From positions 18,342 through 82,341 of the forward strand of contig JAEUPZ010000028.1 of the NCBI GenBank assembly GCA_016789885.1: 64,000 nucleotides of DNA, given 5' to 3'. The stretch's first letter is position 1; each line of letters opens with the position of its first letter. Position numbers and translations under genes: made by a program. Under the pieces are notes generated by a model. That model was not told the origin of the DNA, ran no database searches, and saw only the letters and a list, made by a program, of their open reading frames with translations. This DNA comes from Chromatiales bacterium. GTDB lineage: Bacteria > Pseudomonadota > Gammaproteobacteria > Steroidobacterales > GCA-2729495. This document shows, one piece after another, positions 43,616-54,000 of the stretch.

Positions 43616-45355
43616 ATGGCACCGGGTGAACTCCTGACGGGCACCGAAGGCGGCGCGCTGCTGGCGGCCGCGGTGCTCCTGCCCTTCGTCGGCATGCTGG
43701 CCGGCCTGCTCCTTGGCGGCCGCTGGCTGCCGCGCGTCGCCTTCGTGCTGATGCCGCTGGGCCTCGGTGTGGCGCTGGCCATCGCCAGCGCCCGGGCCGA
43801 CGCCGACGGCCCGCTGGTCTACCTGCTCGGCGGCTGGTCGCCGCCGCTCGGCATCGCGCTGCGGGCCGATGGCGCAGCCGTGGCCATGCTGCTGGCGGTC
43901 GCCGGCGTGGTGTGCGGCATCGGGGCCTTTGCCCGGGGCGACTTCGGCCTGGCTCCCGGCGCAGGCGAGTCGCGCGGCGCCTTCGCCTACTGGCTGCTGC
44001 TGCTGGCGGTCTGGGGCGCGCTGAACCTCGTGTTCGTCAGTGGCGACCTGTTCACGCTGTATGTCGCGCTGGAGCTGCTGACCTTCGCCGGCGTGCCGCT
44101 GGTGTGCCTCGCCGGCAGCGGCGAGACGCTGCGGGCCGCGCTGCGCTACATCCTGTTCGCGCTCTGCGGCTCGGTCCTGTACCTGCTGGGGGCGGTGCTG
44201 CTGTACGGGGGCTACGGCACGCTCGACATGCCGCTGCTGGCCGGCGCACTTCAGCCCGAGCCCATCGCCTATGCCGCGCTGGCGCTGATGACCGCGGGGC
44301 TGTTCGCGAAGACGGCCCTGTTCCCCCTGCACCTCTGGCTGCCGCCGGCCCACGGCGGCGCGCCAGCCGCAGCCAGCGCGGTGCTCTCGGCGCTGGTCAT
44401 CAAGGGCTCGTGGTTCCTGGTGCTGCGGCTCTGGCTAGACGTGATGCCCGGCGTCGCCAACGCGGCAGCCGCCCAGCTGCCGGCGGCCCTCGGCGCCGCG
44501 GCCATCGTCACCGGCAGCGTGGTGGCGCTCCGCCAGCAGCGCCTGAAGCTGCTGGTGGCCTACTCCACGGTGGCGCAGATCGGCTACCTGTTCCTGCTGT
44601 TTCCCCTGGCCTTCGACGCCGCCGGTGACATGACGCTGCGGGAGGTGGCGACCAGCGCCGGGGTCCTGCAGGCCATTGCCCACGCCACCGCCAAGGCCGG
44701 CATGTTCATGGCCGCAGGGCTCGTGTACGCCGCGCTCGGCCACGACCGCATCGACGACCTCGCCGGTGCAGCGAAGGCACTGCCGGTGGCCGTGGCGGCC
44801 TTCCTCGTCGGCGGCCTGGCGCTGATGGGTGCGGTGCCGAGCGGCGCGTACCTCGCCAAGAAGCTGCTGCTGGGATCTGCCGCAACCTCGGGCCAGTGGT
44901 GGTGGACCTGGGTACTGCAGGGTGGCGCGGCCTTCACCGCCGGCTACGTGGTGCTGGTCGCCCTGCGCGTGTTCCGGCGCCCGCCAGCGCCGCTGGCCGA
45001 CCTCAAGCCCGTATCGGCGCTGTCCCAGTGGGCCGCCCTCGGGCTGGCCGTGGCCTCGTTGTTGCTGTCGCTGGCCGCCGTGTGGGGGCCCCTGCCGCCC
45101 GACCTGCTGGCCAAGGCGTTCTCGCTGGAGGAACTGGCCATGCTGCCAGTGCTGTTCGGCGCCGGGGCCCTGCTCGTGGCAGCCCTGGCCCGCAGCCCGC
45201 TCACGGGCAGCAGTGGCGGCGCAGCGCGCCCGGGGTTTGCAGGCCTCGGCACCGCGTTCGAGGCGGGCGACCGGCTGGTGCGCCAGTGGGCGCCGGCGAT
45301 GCTCGCACTGCTGCTGGTGGCCGGCACCTGTGGCTGGCTGCTGGCGCGGGGCTGA
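43616..45355 (+). CDS. mrpD: Mrp/Mbh-type antiporter subunit D (NuoN/M/L-like)
   Basis: The 579-residue protein has about 14-15 membrane helices and the conserved proton/ion-channel residues of this family. Glu lies in FVSGDLFTLYVALELLTFA; Lys in LFAKTALFPLHLWLPPAHGG; and the TM8-like Lys/His region in LKLLVAYSTVAQIGYLFLL. The HATAKAGMFMAAGL motif is also present. It is the only large antiporter-type subunit in the cluster, equal to MbhH. Without a NuoL-like MrpA partner the ion stoichiometry or specificity may differ from classical Mrp. About 190 bp downstream begins the outer membrane factor gene. Confidence 0.93.
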   Translation: MAPGELLTGTEGGALLAAAVLLPFVGMLAGLLLGGRWLPRVAFVLMPLGLGVALAIASARADADGPLVYLLGGWSPPLGIALRADGAAVAMLLAVAGVVCGIGAFARGDFGLAPGAGESRGAFAYWLLLLAVWGALNLVFVSGDLFTLYVALELLTFAGVPLVCLAGSGETLRAALRYILFALCGSVLYLLGAVLLYGGYGTLDMPLLAGALQPEPIAYAALALMTAGLFAKTALFPLHLWLPPAHGGAPAAASAVLSALVIKGSWFLVLRLWLDVMPGVANAAAAQLPAALGAAAIVTGSVVALRQQRLKLLVAYSTVAQIGYLFLLFPLAFDAAGDMTLREVATSAGVLQAIAHATAKAGMFMAAGLVYAALGHDRIDDLAGAAKALPVAVAAFLVGGLALMGAVPSGAYLAKKLLLGSAATSGQWWWTWVLQGGAAFTAGYVVLVALRVFRRPPAPLADLKPVSALSQWAALGLAVASLLLSLAAVWGPLPPDLLAKAFSLEELAMLPVLFGAGALLVAALARSPLTGSSGGAARPGFAGLGTAFEAGDRLVRQWAPAMLALLLVAGTCGWLLARG

Positions 45356-45547
45356 CGCGGATGCCATCGACAGACGCTGCGGAAAGAACGACGGTCCGGC
45401 GGCACCCTTGTGCCGCCCGGGTGGGGTCGATGGCCGGCACCGGCCCCGGCGACCCCGTGCTCCCGGGCCTGCCGGGGCTGGTGGCATCATGGCCCCGCGG
45501 CTGGTGCCGGAACTTGGAGACGTGAGGTTCGTGGGAAGGAAATCGGC

Positions 45548-46984
45548 ATGAAGACGCGCCTGGTCACTGCACTGCTCGCCGCGACCGTCGCCGGTTGCAT
45601 GGTCGGCCCCGACTACCGGCGTCCGGACATCGACACGCCCGAGGCGTGGCGCATCGAGTACGCGAAGGCAGCCGATGTCGCCAACGTGAAGTGGTGGGAA
45701 CAGTTCGACGACCCCGTGCTGAACGGCCTCGTCGAGACCGCCCTGAAGGACAACCGCGACCTGCGCATCGCGGCAGCCCGGGTCGACCAGTTCATCGGCG
45801 CCCTGGCCACCACCGGCTCCCAGCTCTACCCCCAGGTCGGCTACGAGGCCGATGCCAGCCGGAACCGCATCACCGAGGTCGGCCCGTCGCGGCTGCCGCC
45901 GGGCGCAAGCCCGTACTTCTCGCTGTACCAGGCGTCGCTGGGCGCGGCCTGGCAGGTGGACCTGTTCGGGCGCATCCGGCGCGAGACCGAGGCCGCCCAG
46001 GCCCGGGTCTATGCCAGCGAGCAGGGCAAGCGCGGGGTCGTGCTGACGCTGGTCTCGGGCGTCGCCACGAGCTACATCGTGCTGCGCTCCCTCGACCGGC
46101 AGCTGGAGATCGCCCAGGCGACGGCGAAGAACTTCGGCGCCACGGAGCGGCTCTTCGAGCTGCGCTTCAAGTCCGGCCTCGCCGCCAGGACCGAGGTCGT
46201 GCAGATCAGCTCCCAGTACCAGCAGGCCCTGGCCGCCATCCCGGCCTTCGAGCAGGCCATCGCGGCCCAGGAGAACCTCATCTCGATCCTGCTGGGCCGC
46301 AACCCGGGCCCGATTCCCCGCGGCAAGGCCATCGACGAGCTGGTGGCGCCGCTCATCCCGGGTGACCTGCCGTCCGACCTGCTGCTGCGGCGGCCCGACG
46401 TGCTGCAGGCCGAGCAGAACCTCGTGGCCGCCAACGCGAACATCGGCGCCGCGCGGGCGCTGTACTACCCCAGCATCTCCATCACCGGCGCCCTCGGCAC
46501 GGCCAGCGACTCGGTCAGCAACCTGCTCGAGAGCCCGGCGACCATCGGCACGATCGGTGCCGGCCTGACCGGGCCAATCTTCACCTTCGGCCGCATCAAG
46601 GGCCAGGTGCAGTCGGCGGAAGCCGTCGAGCGCCAGGCGCTGGCCTTCTACGAACAGACGATCCTCAACGCCTTCCGCGAGACCAACGATGCCCTCATCG
46701 GCTCGCAGAAGAAGCTCGAGCAGGTCAAGGCCCAGCAGCTCCGCGTGGAGTCACTGCGCGAGTTCGCCCGTCTGGCCCGGCTGCGCTTCGACAAGGGGGT
46801 GGCCGGCTACCTGGACGTGCTGGTGGCGGAGAACGAACTGTTCGCGGCGGAACTGGCCACGACCGGAACGCTGGCTGAGCGTTACGCCCAGCTGGTGGCG
46901 GTGTACCGCGCCGTCGGTGGCGGCTGGGTGGACGTCGCCGACGGGATGGCGGCGGCGGCGCAGCCGGCCACCGCGCAGCGCTGA
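45548..46984 (+). CDS. RND outer membrane factor lipoprotein, NodT family
   Basis: ATG 45548 follows GGAAGGAA at good spacing and gives 478 residues with a lipoprotein signal (TVAGC, Cys17) and the NodT opening MVGPDYRRPDIDTPEAWR. The TolC fold repeats are visible (AAWQVDLFGRIRRETEAAQA; LPSDLLLRRPDVLQAEQNL; QTILNAFRETNDALIG). It likely serves the adaptor/permease at 36491-40674, although eight genes of ion transport lie between them. The 192-bp gap before it has no gene I can support and could hold its own promoter. It converges with pntB. Confidence 0.93.
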   Translation: MKTRLVTALLAATVAGCMVGPDYRRPDIDTPEAWRIEYAKAADVANVKWWEQFDDPVLNGLVETALKDNRDLRIAAARVDQFIGALATTGSQLYPQVGYEADASRNRITEVGPSRLPPGASPYFSLYQASLGAAWQVDLFGRIRRETEAAQARVYASEQGKRGVVLTLVSGVATSYIVLRSLDRQLEIAQATAKNFGATERLFELRFKSGLAARTEVVQISSQYQQALAAIPAFEQAIAAQENLISILLGRNPGPIPRGKAIDELVAPLIPGDLPSDLLLRRPDVLQAEQNLVAANANIGAARALYYPSISITGALGTASDSVSNLLESPATIGTIGAGLTGPIFTFGRIKGQVQSAEAVERQALAFYEQTILNAFRETNDALIGSQKKLEQVKAQQLRVESLREFARLARLRFDKGVAGYLDVLVAENELFAAELATTGTLAERYAQLVAVYRAVGGGWVDVADGMAAAAQPATAQR

Positions 46985-47034
46985 GGGACAGCAGCGCCGC
47001 GGCCCGCTGCCCCAGGCGGTTGCACCGGCCTGCC

Positions 47035-48444
47035 CTACCCCTTCAGCGCCACCAGCACCTCGTCGAGCATCTTCTTCGCGTCGCCGAACAGCATGCGGTT
47101 GTTGTCCTTGTAGAAGAGCGGGTTGTCGACGCCGGCGTAACCGGAGGCCATCGACCGCTTCATGACGATGGAGGTCTTCGCCTTCCACACCTGCAGCACC
47201 GGCATGCCGGCGATGGGGCTCGAGGGGTCGTCCTCGGCGGCCGGGTTCACGATGTCGTTGGCGCCGATGACCATGGCGACGTCGGTGTCCGGGAAGTCGT
47301 CGTTGATCTCGTCCATCTCGAGCACGATGTCGTAGGGCACCTTGGCCTCGGCGAGCAGCACGTTCATGTGGCCGGGCATGCGGCCTGCCACCGGGTGGAT
47401 GCCGAAGCGCACGTTCACGCCCTTCTCGCGGAGGAACTTCGTGATCTCGTAGACGGTGTGCTGGGCCTGGGCCACCGCCATGCCGTAGCCGGGGACGATG
47501 ACGACGGCCTTGGCCTCGCGCAGCAGTTCCGCCGTCTCGGCGGCGCTGACCGCCACCACCTCGCCGGCGGGCTGGGCGCCGCCGGCCTGCGCCGCGGCAC
47601 CCTCGCCGGTGCCGAAGCCGCCGGCGATGACGCTGATGAAGTTGCGGTTCATGGCGCGGCACATCACGTACGACAGGATCGCGCCCGACGAGCCGACCAG
47701 TGCGCCGGTGACGATGAGCAGGTCGTTGGCCAGCATGAAGCCCGTGGCCGCCGCGGCCCAGCCGGAGTAGCTGTTCAGCATCGACACGACAACTGGCATG
47801 TCGGCGCCGCCGATGGCGACGACCAGGTGCACGCCGAAGGCCAGGGCGATGACCGTCATGATGAGGAGCGGCGTCATGCCGGCGCCGATGCCGGGCGCCT
47901 GGATGAAGGCGTAGCCCAGCCAGACGACCACCAGCAGCGCGGCCAGGTTGAGCCAGTGCCGCGCCGGCAGCAGCACCGGCTTGCCGCTGATCCTGCCGGC
48001 CAGCTTGCCGAAGGCGATGACGGAACCCGAGAACGTGACGGCACCGATGAAAATGCCGATGTAGATCTCGATCTCGTGGATCGTCTTCTCGGCGCCGGTG
48101 AACTCGATGGAGGTATCGACGTAGCTCGCAAAGCCCACCAGGCACGCGGCGAGGCCCACCAGGCTGTGCATCAGTGCCACCAGCTCCGGCATCTGGGTCA
48201 TCTGCACCTTGCGGGCGGCGTACAGGCCTATGCCGGCGCCGACGGCGAGCGCTCCGACGATCCACGGGATGCCGCCGGCGGTGACCCGGGGACCCAGCAC
48301 CGTGGCGAGCACGGCGATCGTCATGCCGACGATGCCGTAGAGGTTGCCGCGCCGGGCGGTCTCGGGGTTGGCGAGGCCGCCGAGGCTCAGGATGAAGAGG
48401 ATGGTGGCGCCGATGTAGGCGACGTTGGCCAGGCTCGCGGACAT
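47035..48444 (-). CDS. pntB: NAD(P) transhydrogenase subunit beta
   Basis: The 469-residue subunit has nine or so N-terminal membrane helices (to about residue 260) and a C-terminal NADP(H)-binding domain ([27 protein letters not shown]-type acidic loop, [16 protein letters not shown]). With PntA it couples hydride transfer from NADH to NADP+ to proton entry, making NADPH. It starts 10 bp after the pntA stop and is convergent with the outer membrane factor gene. Confidence 0.96.
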   Translation of the reverse strand: MSASLANVAYIGATILFILSLGGLANPETARRGNLYGIVGMTIAVLATVLGPRVTAGGIPWIVGALAVGAGIGLYAARKVQMTQMPELVALMHSLVGLAACLVGFASYVDTSIEFTGAEKTIHEIEIYIGIFIGAVTFSGSVIAFGKLAGRISGKPVLLPARHWLNLAALLVVVWLGYAFIQAPGIGAGMTPLLIMTVIALAFGVHLVVAIGGADMPVVVSMLNSYSGWAAAATGFMLANDLLIVTGALVGSSGAILSYVMCRAMNRNFISVIAGGFGTGEGAAAQAGGAQPAGEVVAVSAAETAELLREAKAVVIVPGYGMAVAQAQHTVYEITKFLREKGVNVRFGIHPVAGRMPGHMNVLLAEAKVPYDIVLEMDEINDDFPDTDVAMVIGANDIVNPAAEDDPSSPIAGMPVLQVWKAKTSIVMKRSMASGYAGVDNPLFYKDNNRMLFGDAKKMLDEVLVALKG

Positions 48445-48454
48445 GGTACGGCCC

Positions 48455-50050
48455 CTACTTCCGGAACATCGCCAGCATGCGGCGGGTGACGGCGAAGCCG
48501 CCGAACATGTTGACGGCCGTCAGCGCGAGTGCCACGACCGCAAGCCCGAGGATCAGCCCGTCAGGGCGCCCGCCGCCACCGTCACCGAGCGGTGGCGCCA
48601 CCTGCACCAGCGCCCCCACGGCGATGATGCTGGAGATGGCGTTGGTCACGCTCATCAGCGGCGTGTGCAGCGACGGCGTCACGTTCCAGATGACCATGTA
48701 GCCGATGAAGCAGGCCAGCACGAACACCGTGAAGTGCGCGAGGAACGACGCCGGCGCGAAGGCGCCGACGAGCAGGAACAGCAGCGCACCGAGGCCGAAC
48801 ACCACGGCAAGGGTGCCGGGCGCCATGGGGCCTGACGGTCCGTGGGCGTGGGCGGCCTTCTTCGCGGCCGGGGCCGCAGGGGCGGCTGCCGGCTTCGGCG
48901 CCGGCGGCGCCGGCAGGTTCAGCGGCGGCGGCGGCCAGGTGATGGCCCCGTCCTTGATGACCGTCAGCCCACGGATCGCGTCGTCCTCCATGTTGACGTC
49001 GATGACGCCGTCCTTGCCCTTGCAGAGCTCCTCGGTGAGGCGCAGCAGGTTGGTGGCGTAGAGGGTCGAGGCCTGCCTGGCCAGGCGGCTCGGCAGGTCC
49101 ATGTAGCCGATGATGGTGACGCCGTGGCGCACGACCGCCTCGCCGGGCACGGTGAGCTCGCAGTTGCCGCCCTGCTCGGCCGCCATGTCGACGATCACGC
49201 TGCCGGGCTTCATGCTCCGCACCATCTCGGCGGTGATCAGCCTTGGCGCCGGCTTGCCCGGGATCAGTGCGGTCGTGATGATGATGTCGGCGTCCTTCGC
49301 CTGCTGGGCGTACATCGCGCGCTGGGCCTGCTGGAAGCCCTCGCTCATCACCTTCGCGTAACCGCCGCCGCCCGAGCCCTCTTCCTCGTAGTCGACCTTG
49401 ACGAACTGGCCACCCAGCGACGTGACCTGGTCGGCGACCTCCGCACGGGTGTCGTTGGCGCGCACGATGGCACCGAGGTTGGCGGCCGTGCCGATGGCGG
49501 CAAGCCCGGCCACGCCGGCGCCGGCGACGAAGACCGTGGCCGGGGGGATCTTGCCGGCGGCGGTGATCTGGCCGTTGAAGAAGCGGCCGAAGGCGTTGGC
49601 CGCCTCGATGACCGCCCGGTAGCCGCTGATGCCGGCCATGGAGGTCAGCGCGTCCATCTTCTGGGCGCGCGACAGCTGCCGAGGCAGCGAGTCGATGGCG
49701 AGCACGGTGGCCTTGCGGCCGGCAAGCCCCTGCATCAGTTCGGGATTCTGGGCCGGCCAGATGAAGCCCACGAGCGTCGTCCCGGCCCTGACGAGGGGCA
49801 GCTCTCCGGCCACCGGCGGGCGGACCTTGAACACGATGTCGGCGCTGCCCCAGAGCGCGGCTGCGTCCGGGGCGATCTGCGCGCCGGCGGCACGGTAGGC
49901 GTCATCGGTGAAGTTGGCCGCCTCGCCGGCACCCTGCTCGACGAGCACCGCGAAACCCAGCTTGGTGAGCTTCTGGACGACATCGGGAACCGTCGCGACG
50001 CGCTTCTCGCCGGCAAAGACTTCCCGTGGCACTCCGATCGTCAGGGGCAT
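48455..50050 (-). CDS. pntA: NAD(P) transhydrogenase subunit alpha
   Basis: The 531-residue subunit combines the soluble NAD(H) domain (alanine-dehydrogenase-like; [20 protein letters not shown] at the start, [18 protein letters not shown] for NAD binding) with four C-terminal membrane helices (about 415-515), as in E. coli. A Pro/Ala-rich linker of about 30 residues ([17 protein letters not shown]) joins them and is longer than usual. First gene of pntAB. The 194 bp before it separate it from folE, which points the same way. Confidence 0.96.
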   Translation of the reverse strand: MPLTIGVPREVFAGEKRVATVPDVVQKLTKLGFAVLVEQGAGEAANFTDDAYRAAGAQIAPDAAALWGSADIVFKVRPPVAGELPLVRAGTTLVGFIWPAQNPELMQGLAGRKATVLAIDSLPRQLSRAQKMDALTSMAGISGYRAVIEAANAFGRFFNGQITAAGKIPPATVFVAGAGVAGLAAIGTAANLGAIVRANDTRAEVADQVTSLGGQFVKVDYEEEGSGGGGYAKVMSEGFQQAQRAMYAQQAKDADIIITTALIPGKPAPRLITAEMVRSMKPGSVIVDMAAEQGGNCELTVPGEAVVRHGVTIIGYMDLPSRLARQASTLYATNLLRLTEELCKGKDGVIDVNMEDDAIRGLTVIKDGAITWPPPPLNLPAPPAPKPAAAPAAPAAKKAAHAHGPSGPMAPGTLAVVFGLGALLFLLVGAFAPASFLAHFTVFVLACFIGYMVIWNVTPSLHTPLMSVTNAISSIIAVGALVQVAPPLGDGGGGRPDGLILGLAVVALALTAVNMFGGFAVTRRMLAMFRK

Positions 50051-50244
50051 GGCAACCTCGACTGGGTTCAGGATCCGGGCCTTCAGGGGTGCCGGCGCGA
50101 AGGGCCGCCGGCGGCGCGCAATGATACCGGGAGAACCGGGGGCAGTTCACCGGAGCCCCGCAGCCCCCCAGGGCGTGGCACCACATGGTTGCCCACGGCG
50201 GCCGCGGCGGGGCCGCCGCCTCAGGCCGTTCTACCGGATGTCCG

Positions 50245-50874
50245 TCAGTTGCCCAGCAGGCGCAGGAACTCGTTGCGCGTCTGCGGGTGCGAGCGGAAGT
50301 GGCCGAGCATGCACGAGGTCGTCATCACCGAGTTCTGCTTCTCGACGCCGCGCATCATCATGCACATGTGCTGGGCCTCGATGACGACGCCCACGCCCTT
50401 GCCGCCGATGGCGTTCTGCACGCACTCGGCGATCTGCTTGGTCAGCACTTCCTGGATCTGCAGGCGGCGCGCGTAGAAGTCGACGATGCGAGCGATCTTC
50501 GAGAGCCCGAGCACCTTGCCGCTCGGCAGGTAAGCCACGTGGCACTTGCCGATGAAGGGCAGCATGTGGTGCTCGCACATCGAATACATCTCGATGTTGC
50601 GGACCATGACCAGCTCATCGGTGTCGCTGGTGAACACCGCCTCGTTGATGAGCTCGTCGATGTTCTGGCGGTAGCCGCGGGTCAGGAAGTACATGGCCTT
50701 GGCCGCGCGCTCCGGCGTCTTCACCAGACCCTCGCGGTTCACGTCTTCGCCGAGCAGCGTGATGATGTCGCTGAAGCGATCGGTCATCTGCGCGACGATG
50801 CCGGCCTCGTCGGCCGTGCGGTTGGCCAGGTAATCGGCGGCAGCGGGTACCTTCGCGAGCTTGTGCTCGGCCAT
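50245..50874 (-). CDS. folE: GTP cyclohydrolase I
   Basis: ATG 50874 has AGGGAG 7 nt before it and gives 209 residues, the normal length; an in-frame ATG at 50958 lacks support. Zinc and catalytic residues are visible in [21 protein letters not shown] and the terminal [19 protein letters not shown] segment; [24 protein letters not shown] sequence (here [10 protein letters not shown]) marks the N-terminal helix. It converts GTP to dihydroneopterin triphosphate for folate or pterins. It follows the NRPS genes by 175 bp on the same strand; a link to the peptide pathway is possible but not needed, as this is a housekeeping enzyme. Confidence 0.96.
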   Translation of the reverse strand: MAEHKLAKVPAAADYLANRTADEAGIVAQMTDRFSDIITLLGEDVNREGLVKTPERAAKAMYFLTRGYRQNIDELINEAVFTSDTDELVMVRNIEMYSMCEHHMLPFIGKCHVAYLPSGKVLGLSKIARIVDFYARRLQIQEVLTKQIAECVQNAIGGKGVGVVIEAQHMCMMMRGVEKQNSVMTTSCMLGHFRSHPQTRNEFLRLLGN

Positions 50875-51049
50875 GTTGATCTCCCTGTGGGATACCGTTC
50901 CGGACCCCGTGGCTTCTTTTCCGGCGGCGCGGGCGACGGCCCGGTTCCTGGTCGACATGACCTTCCCCCCTTATTGTGCACCGGATCGGCGCATGGGTGC
51001 CTGTCACCCCCGGGGGAGAATCGTTGCAGCGCTCATTCCGGATTCGCGG

Positions 51050-54000
51050 CTACCCCGGGGTGCGCGTGAGCCGCTGAATCTCTTCCGTTTTCGCAGGGAC
51101 GGAGTCACCGGCCCCGGGCATCCGCCCGAGCCGCGCCGCCAGCTGGCGCACGGTCGGGGCCTCGAAGACGGCCAGCAGCGGCAGGTCCACGCCGAGGGCC
51201 TTGCGGATTCGGGCCAGCAGCCGCAGCGCCAGCAGCGAGTGGCCGCCGAGGGCGAAGAAGTCGTCGTCGGGGCCCACGGGCCGCTGCAGCAGGTCCTGCC
51301 ACAGGGACTGCAGCACGCCCGCGAGCTCCGGCAGGCCCGGTGACGACGGGCCCGGCGTGGCCGACGGCAGCGCCCGCCGCGCGAGGGCTGCACGATCGAC
51401 CTTGCCGTTGGCGAGACGCGGCAGTTCGTCGACGGCGATGAGCCGGCCGGGCAGCGCCGCGGCCGGCAGCCACTGGCGCAGCGCCGACTGCAGGGCAGCC
51501 GGGCCGGGCGCGCCGGCGCCCGGCGTGTAGTAGCCCACGAGCAGCGGCTCGCCATCCGCGTCGGCCGCGAGCACCGCGGCGGCGGCGGTGACGCCGGGCT
51601 GCGCCGCCAGCGCCGCCGTGACCTCGCCGAGCTCGACGCGGTGGCCGGCGAGCTTCACCCGGTCGTCGCGGCGGCCGGCCCAGGCGAGGCTGCCGTCGGG
51701 CAGGCGCCGCGCGATGTCGCCGGTGCGGAAGCCGCCATCGCCCGCCAGGGGCTCGAGGCCCTGCAACCGCCAGTAGCCCGCCGCGAGGTGGGGGCTGGCG
51801 ACGACGACCTCGCCAATGACGCTGCCCTCGCCACCATCCTCGGCCCGCAGCCACACCTCGCCGTCCCGCACCGGCCGGCCGACGGGCAGCACGCTGCCGT
51901 AGCCCCGCGACGTGGCACCAGCCGGCCACAGCAGGATCGCCGTCGCCTCGGTCATGCCGTAGCCGTTGACGAAGCTGCCCCGGCCAGCGAAGCGGCTGCG
52001 CCAGAGCGCCAGGTCAGCCGCCCGCGCCGGCTCGCCGCCCAGCACGACCAGCCGCACCGCCGAGAGGTCCTGGCGGCAGCTCACGTGCTCGCCGAGCAGG
52101 TAGCGGTAGAGCGTCGGCGTGAGGTGCAGTGCCGTCAGGCGCGCGGCGGCGATGCGGTCGAGAACGGTCTCCCGGGCCAGCCGTCGCACGTCCAGCGGAT
52201 GCAGGCTCGCGCCGGTGGCGAGCGCCGCGCCCAGGTCCTGCAGCGCCGTGTCCGATGCGACGCTCCCGAGGCTGCTCAGGCGGTCCGCAGCGCCGAGCCC
52301 GAGGCGCGCGGCCCAGCTGCGCACCTGGGCCGCGTGGGCGCCATGGGTCTGCAGGACGCCCTTCGGCGCGCCGGTGGTACCCGACGTGTAGAGCAGGTAG
52401 GCGTGCGCGGCGGCGTCGGGCAGCGTCCCGGTGAAGTGCCATGGCCCCGGCGGTGCCACGGCGACGACGGGCAGTCCGGGCAGCGCCCGCCGCGCCGCCT
52501 CGGCCTGGGGCGCATCGGCCAGCACGGCGGCGAGACCCGCGTCGCGGGCAATGGCCTCGATGCGCTTCGCGGGCCACTCGGGCTCGAGGGGCACCACCAC
52601 GGCACCGGCGAGCCAAGGGCCGAGGGTGGCGGCCGTGGCCGCCACGCCCGGGTGACACCAGGTCGCGACCCGGCTGCCGGGCCGCAGGCCCAGGTCCCGC
52701 AGCGCTGCGGCCACGCCGGAGGCGGCGGACCACAGCTCCGCCATGGTCCAGTCGGTGATGCGGTCGGGACTGTCGCTGTCTGGGCGGCGGCCGCTCACGG
52801 CCAGGGCATCCGGCGCGGTCCGTAGCCGCGCCGACACGATGGCGGGCACCGTGGCATCGCCCGCCGGCGAGGCTCCGCCGGCCTGCCATCCGCCGGCGTG
52901 CCGGTCCTCTGCAGTTCGCGCAATGGGCGTCCCGGCACCGGCGGGCAGGTCGTCCGCACTTCCCGCGACGGGAGCCTCGGCACCGTCGGGCACCGGCCCC
53001 GGCAGCGACGGGGCTGCCTCCGACCGCAGGACCGCCGGCGGCGCGCCGGCGGGCACGATCGCAGCCACCGGCAGGGCCGCGCCGCCGGCACCCGTCATGA
53101 CGCGCAGGTAGCCGGCGTACTCCGCGGCGAGGCGCTCGATCCACTCGGGGCCGAAAAGGTCGGTGCTGTACTCGAAGGTCGCGTGCAGGCCGGCGGGCGA
53201 TTCGCCGAGCGCCAGGCTCAGGTCGAACTTCGTCGTCGTGCGCTCCACGGCCACGGGCCAGGCCGTGGTGCCGGCGAAGCTGAAGGGCGCCGCGGGCTCG
53301 GTGTGGAAGTTGAACAGCACCTGGAAGACCGGCGCGCGGTCCGTGTGCCGCGGCGGGTTCAGCACCTCGACGAGCTTCTCGAAGGGCAGGTCCTGGTGCT
53401 CCAGCGCGCCGAGCACCACGCTCCGCACCCGCGCCAGCAGCTCACCCACCGTCGGATTGCCGCCGAGGCCCACCCGCATCACCAGCGTGTTGACGAAGAA
53501 CCCGATGAGCCCCTCCAGCGGCAGCTGGCCGCGCCCGGCCACCGGCGTGCCCACCACCACGTCCTCGGTGCCACCGTACCGCCCCAGCAGCACCGACCAC
53601 GCCGCCAGCAGCACCATGTACGGCGTGCAGCCGTGGGCGGTGGCCGCCGCGTGCACGGCATCGCGCAGTCCCCCATCGAGGGTGATGCCATGGCGCGCGC
53701 CGCGATGGGACAGCGTCGGCGGCCGGGCCCGCTCGGCGCCGAGGTCGAGCACGGACGGGACGCCTTCGAGCGTCGCGCGCCAGTAGTCGAGCTGCCGCGC
53801 GGGCTCCGGGCCTGCCAGCCACTGCCGCTGCCACAGGGCCCAGTCGCCGTACTGTACCGGCAGCGGTGCCAGGGCCGGCGCCTCGCCCGACCGCAGCGAG
53901 CCGTAGGCCTGCGACAGCTCCGTCGCCAGCACCGACAGCGACCAGCCGTCGGCGATGATGTGGTGGATCACCACCACCAGCACCTGCTCCGTCTCGCTGA

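Noticed and set aside
45356..45547. A small gene between mrpD and the outer membrane factor
   Set aside because: The in-frame extension upstream of ATG 45548 is Pro/Gly/Arg-rich and lacks a start site; the region is better seen as a leader or promoter.
46985..50874. pntAB and folE as parts of the neighbouring efflux or peptide systems
   Set aside because: Both are common housekeeping genes; pntAB is convergent with the efflux block and folE has its own ribosome site. Proximity alone does not support a link.
50875..51049. A missing thioesterase or small NRPS tail gene between the NRPS stop and folE
   Set aside because: The 175-bp gap is too short and shows no motif; only a short CCCCCGGGGG palindrome is visible.
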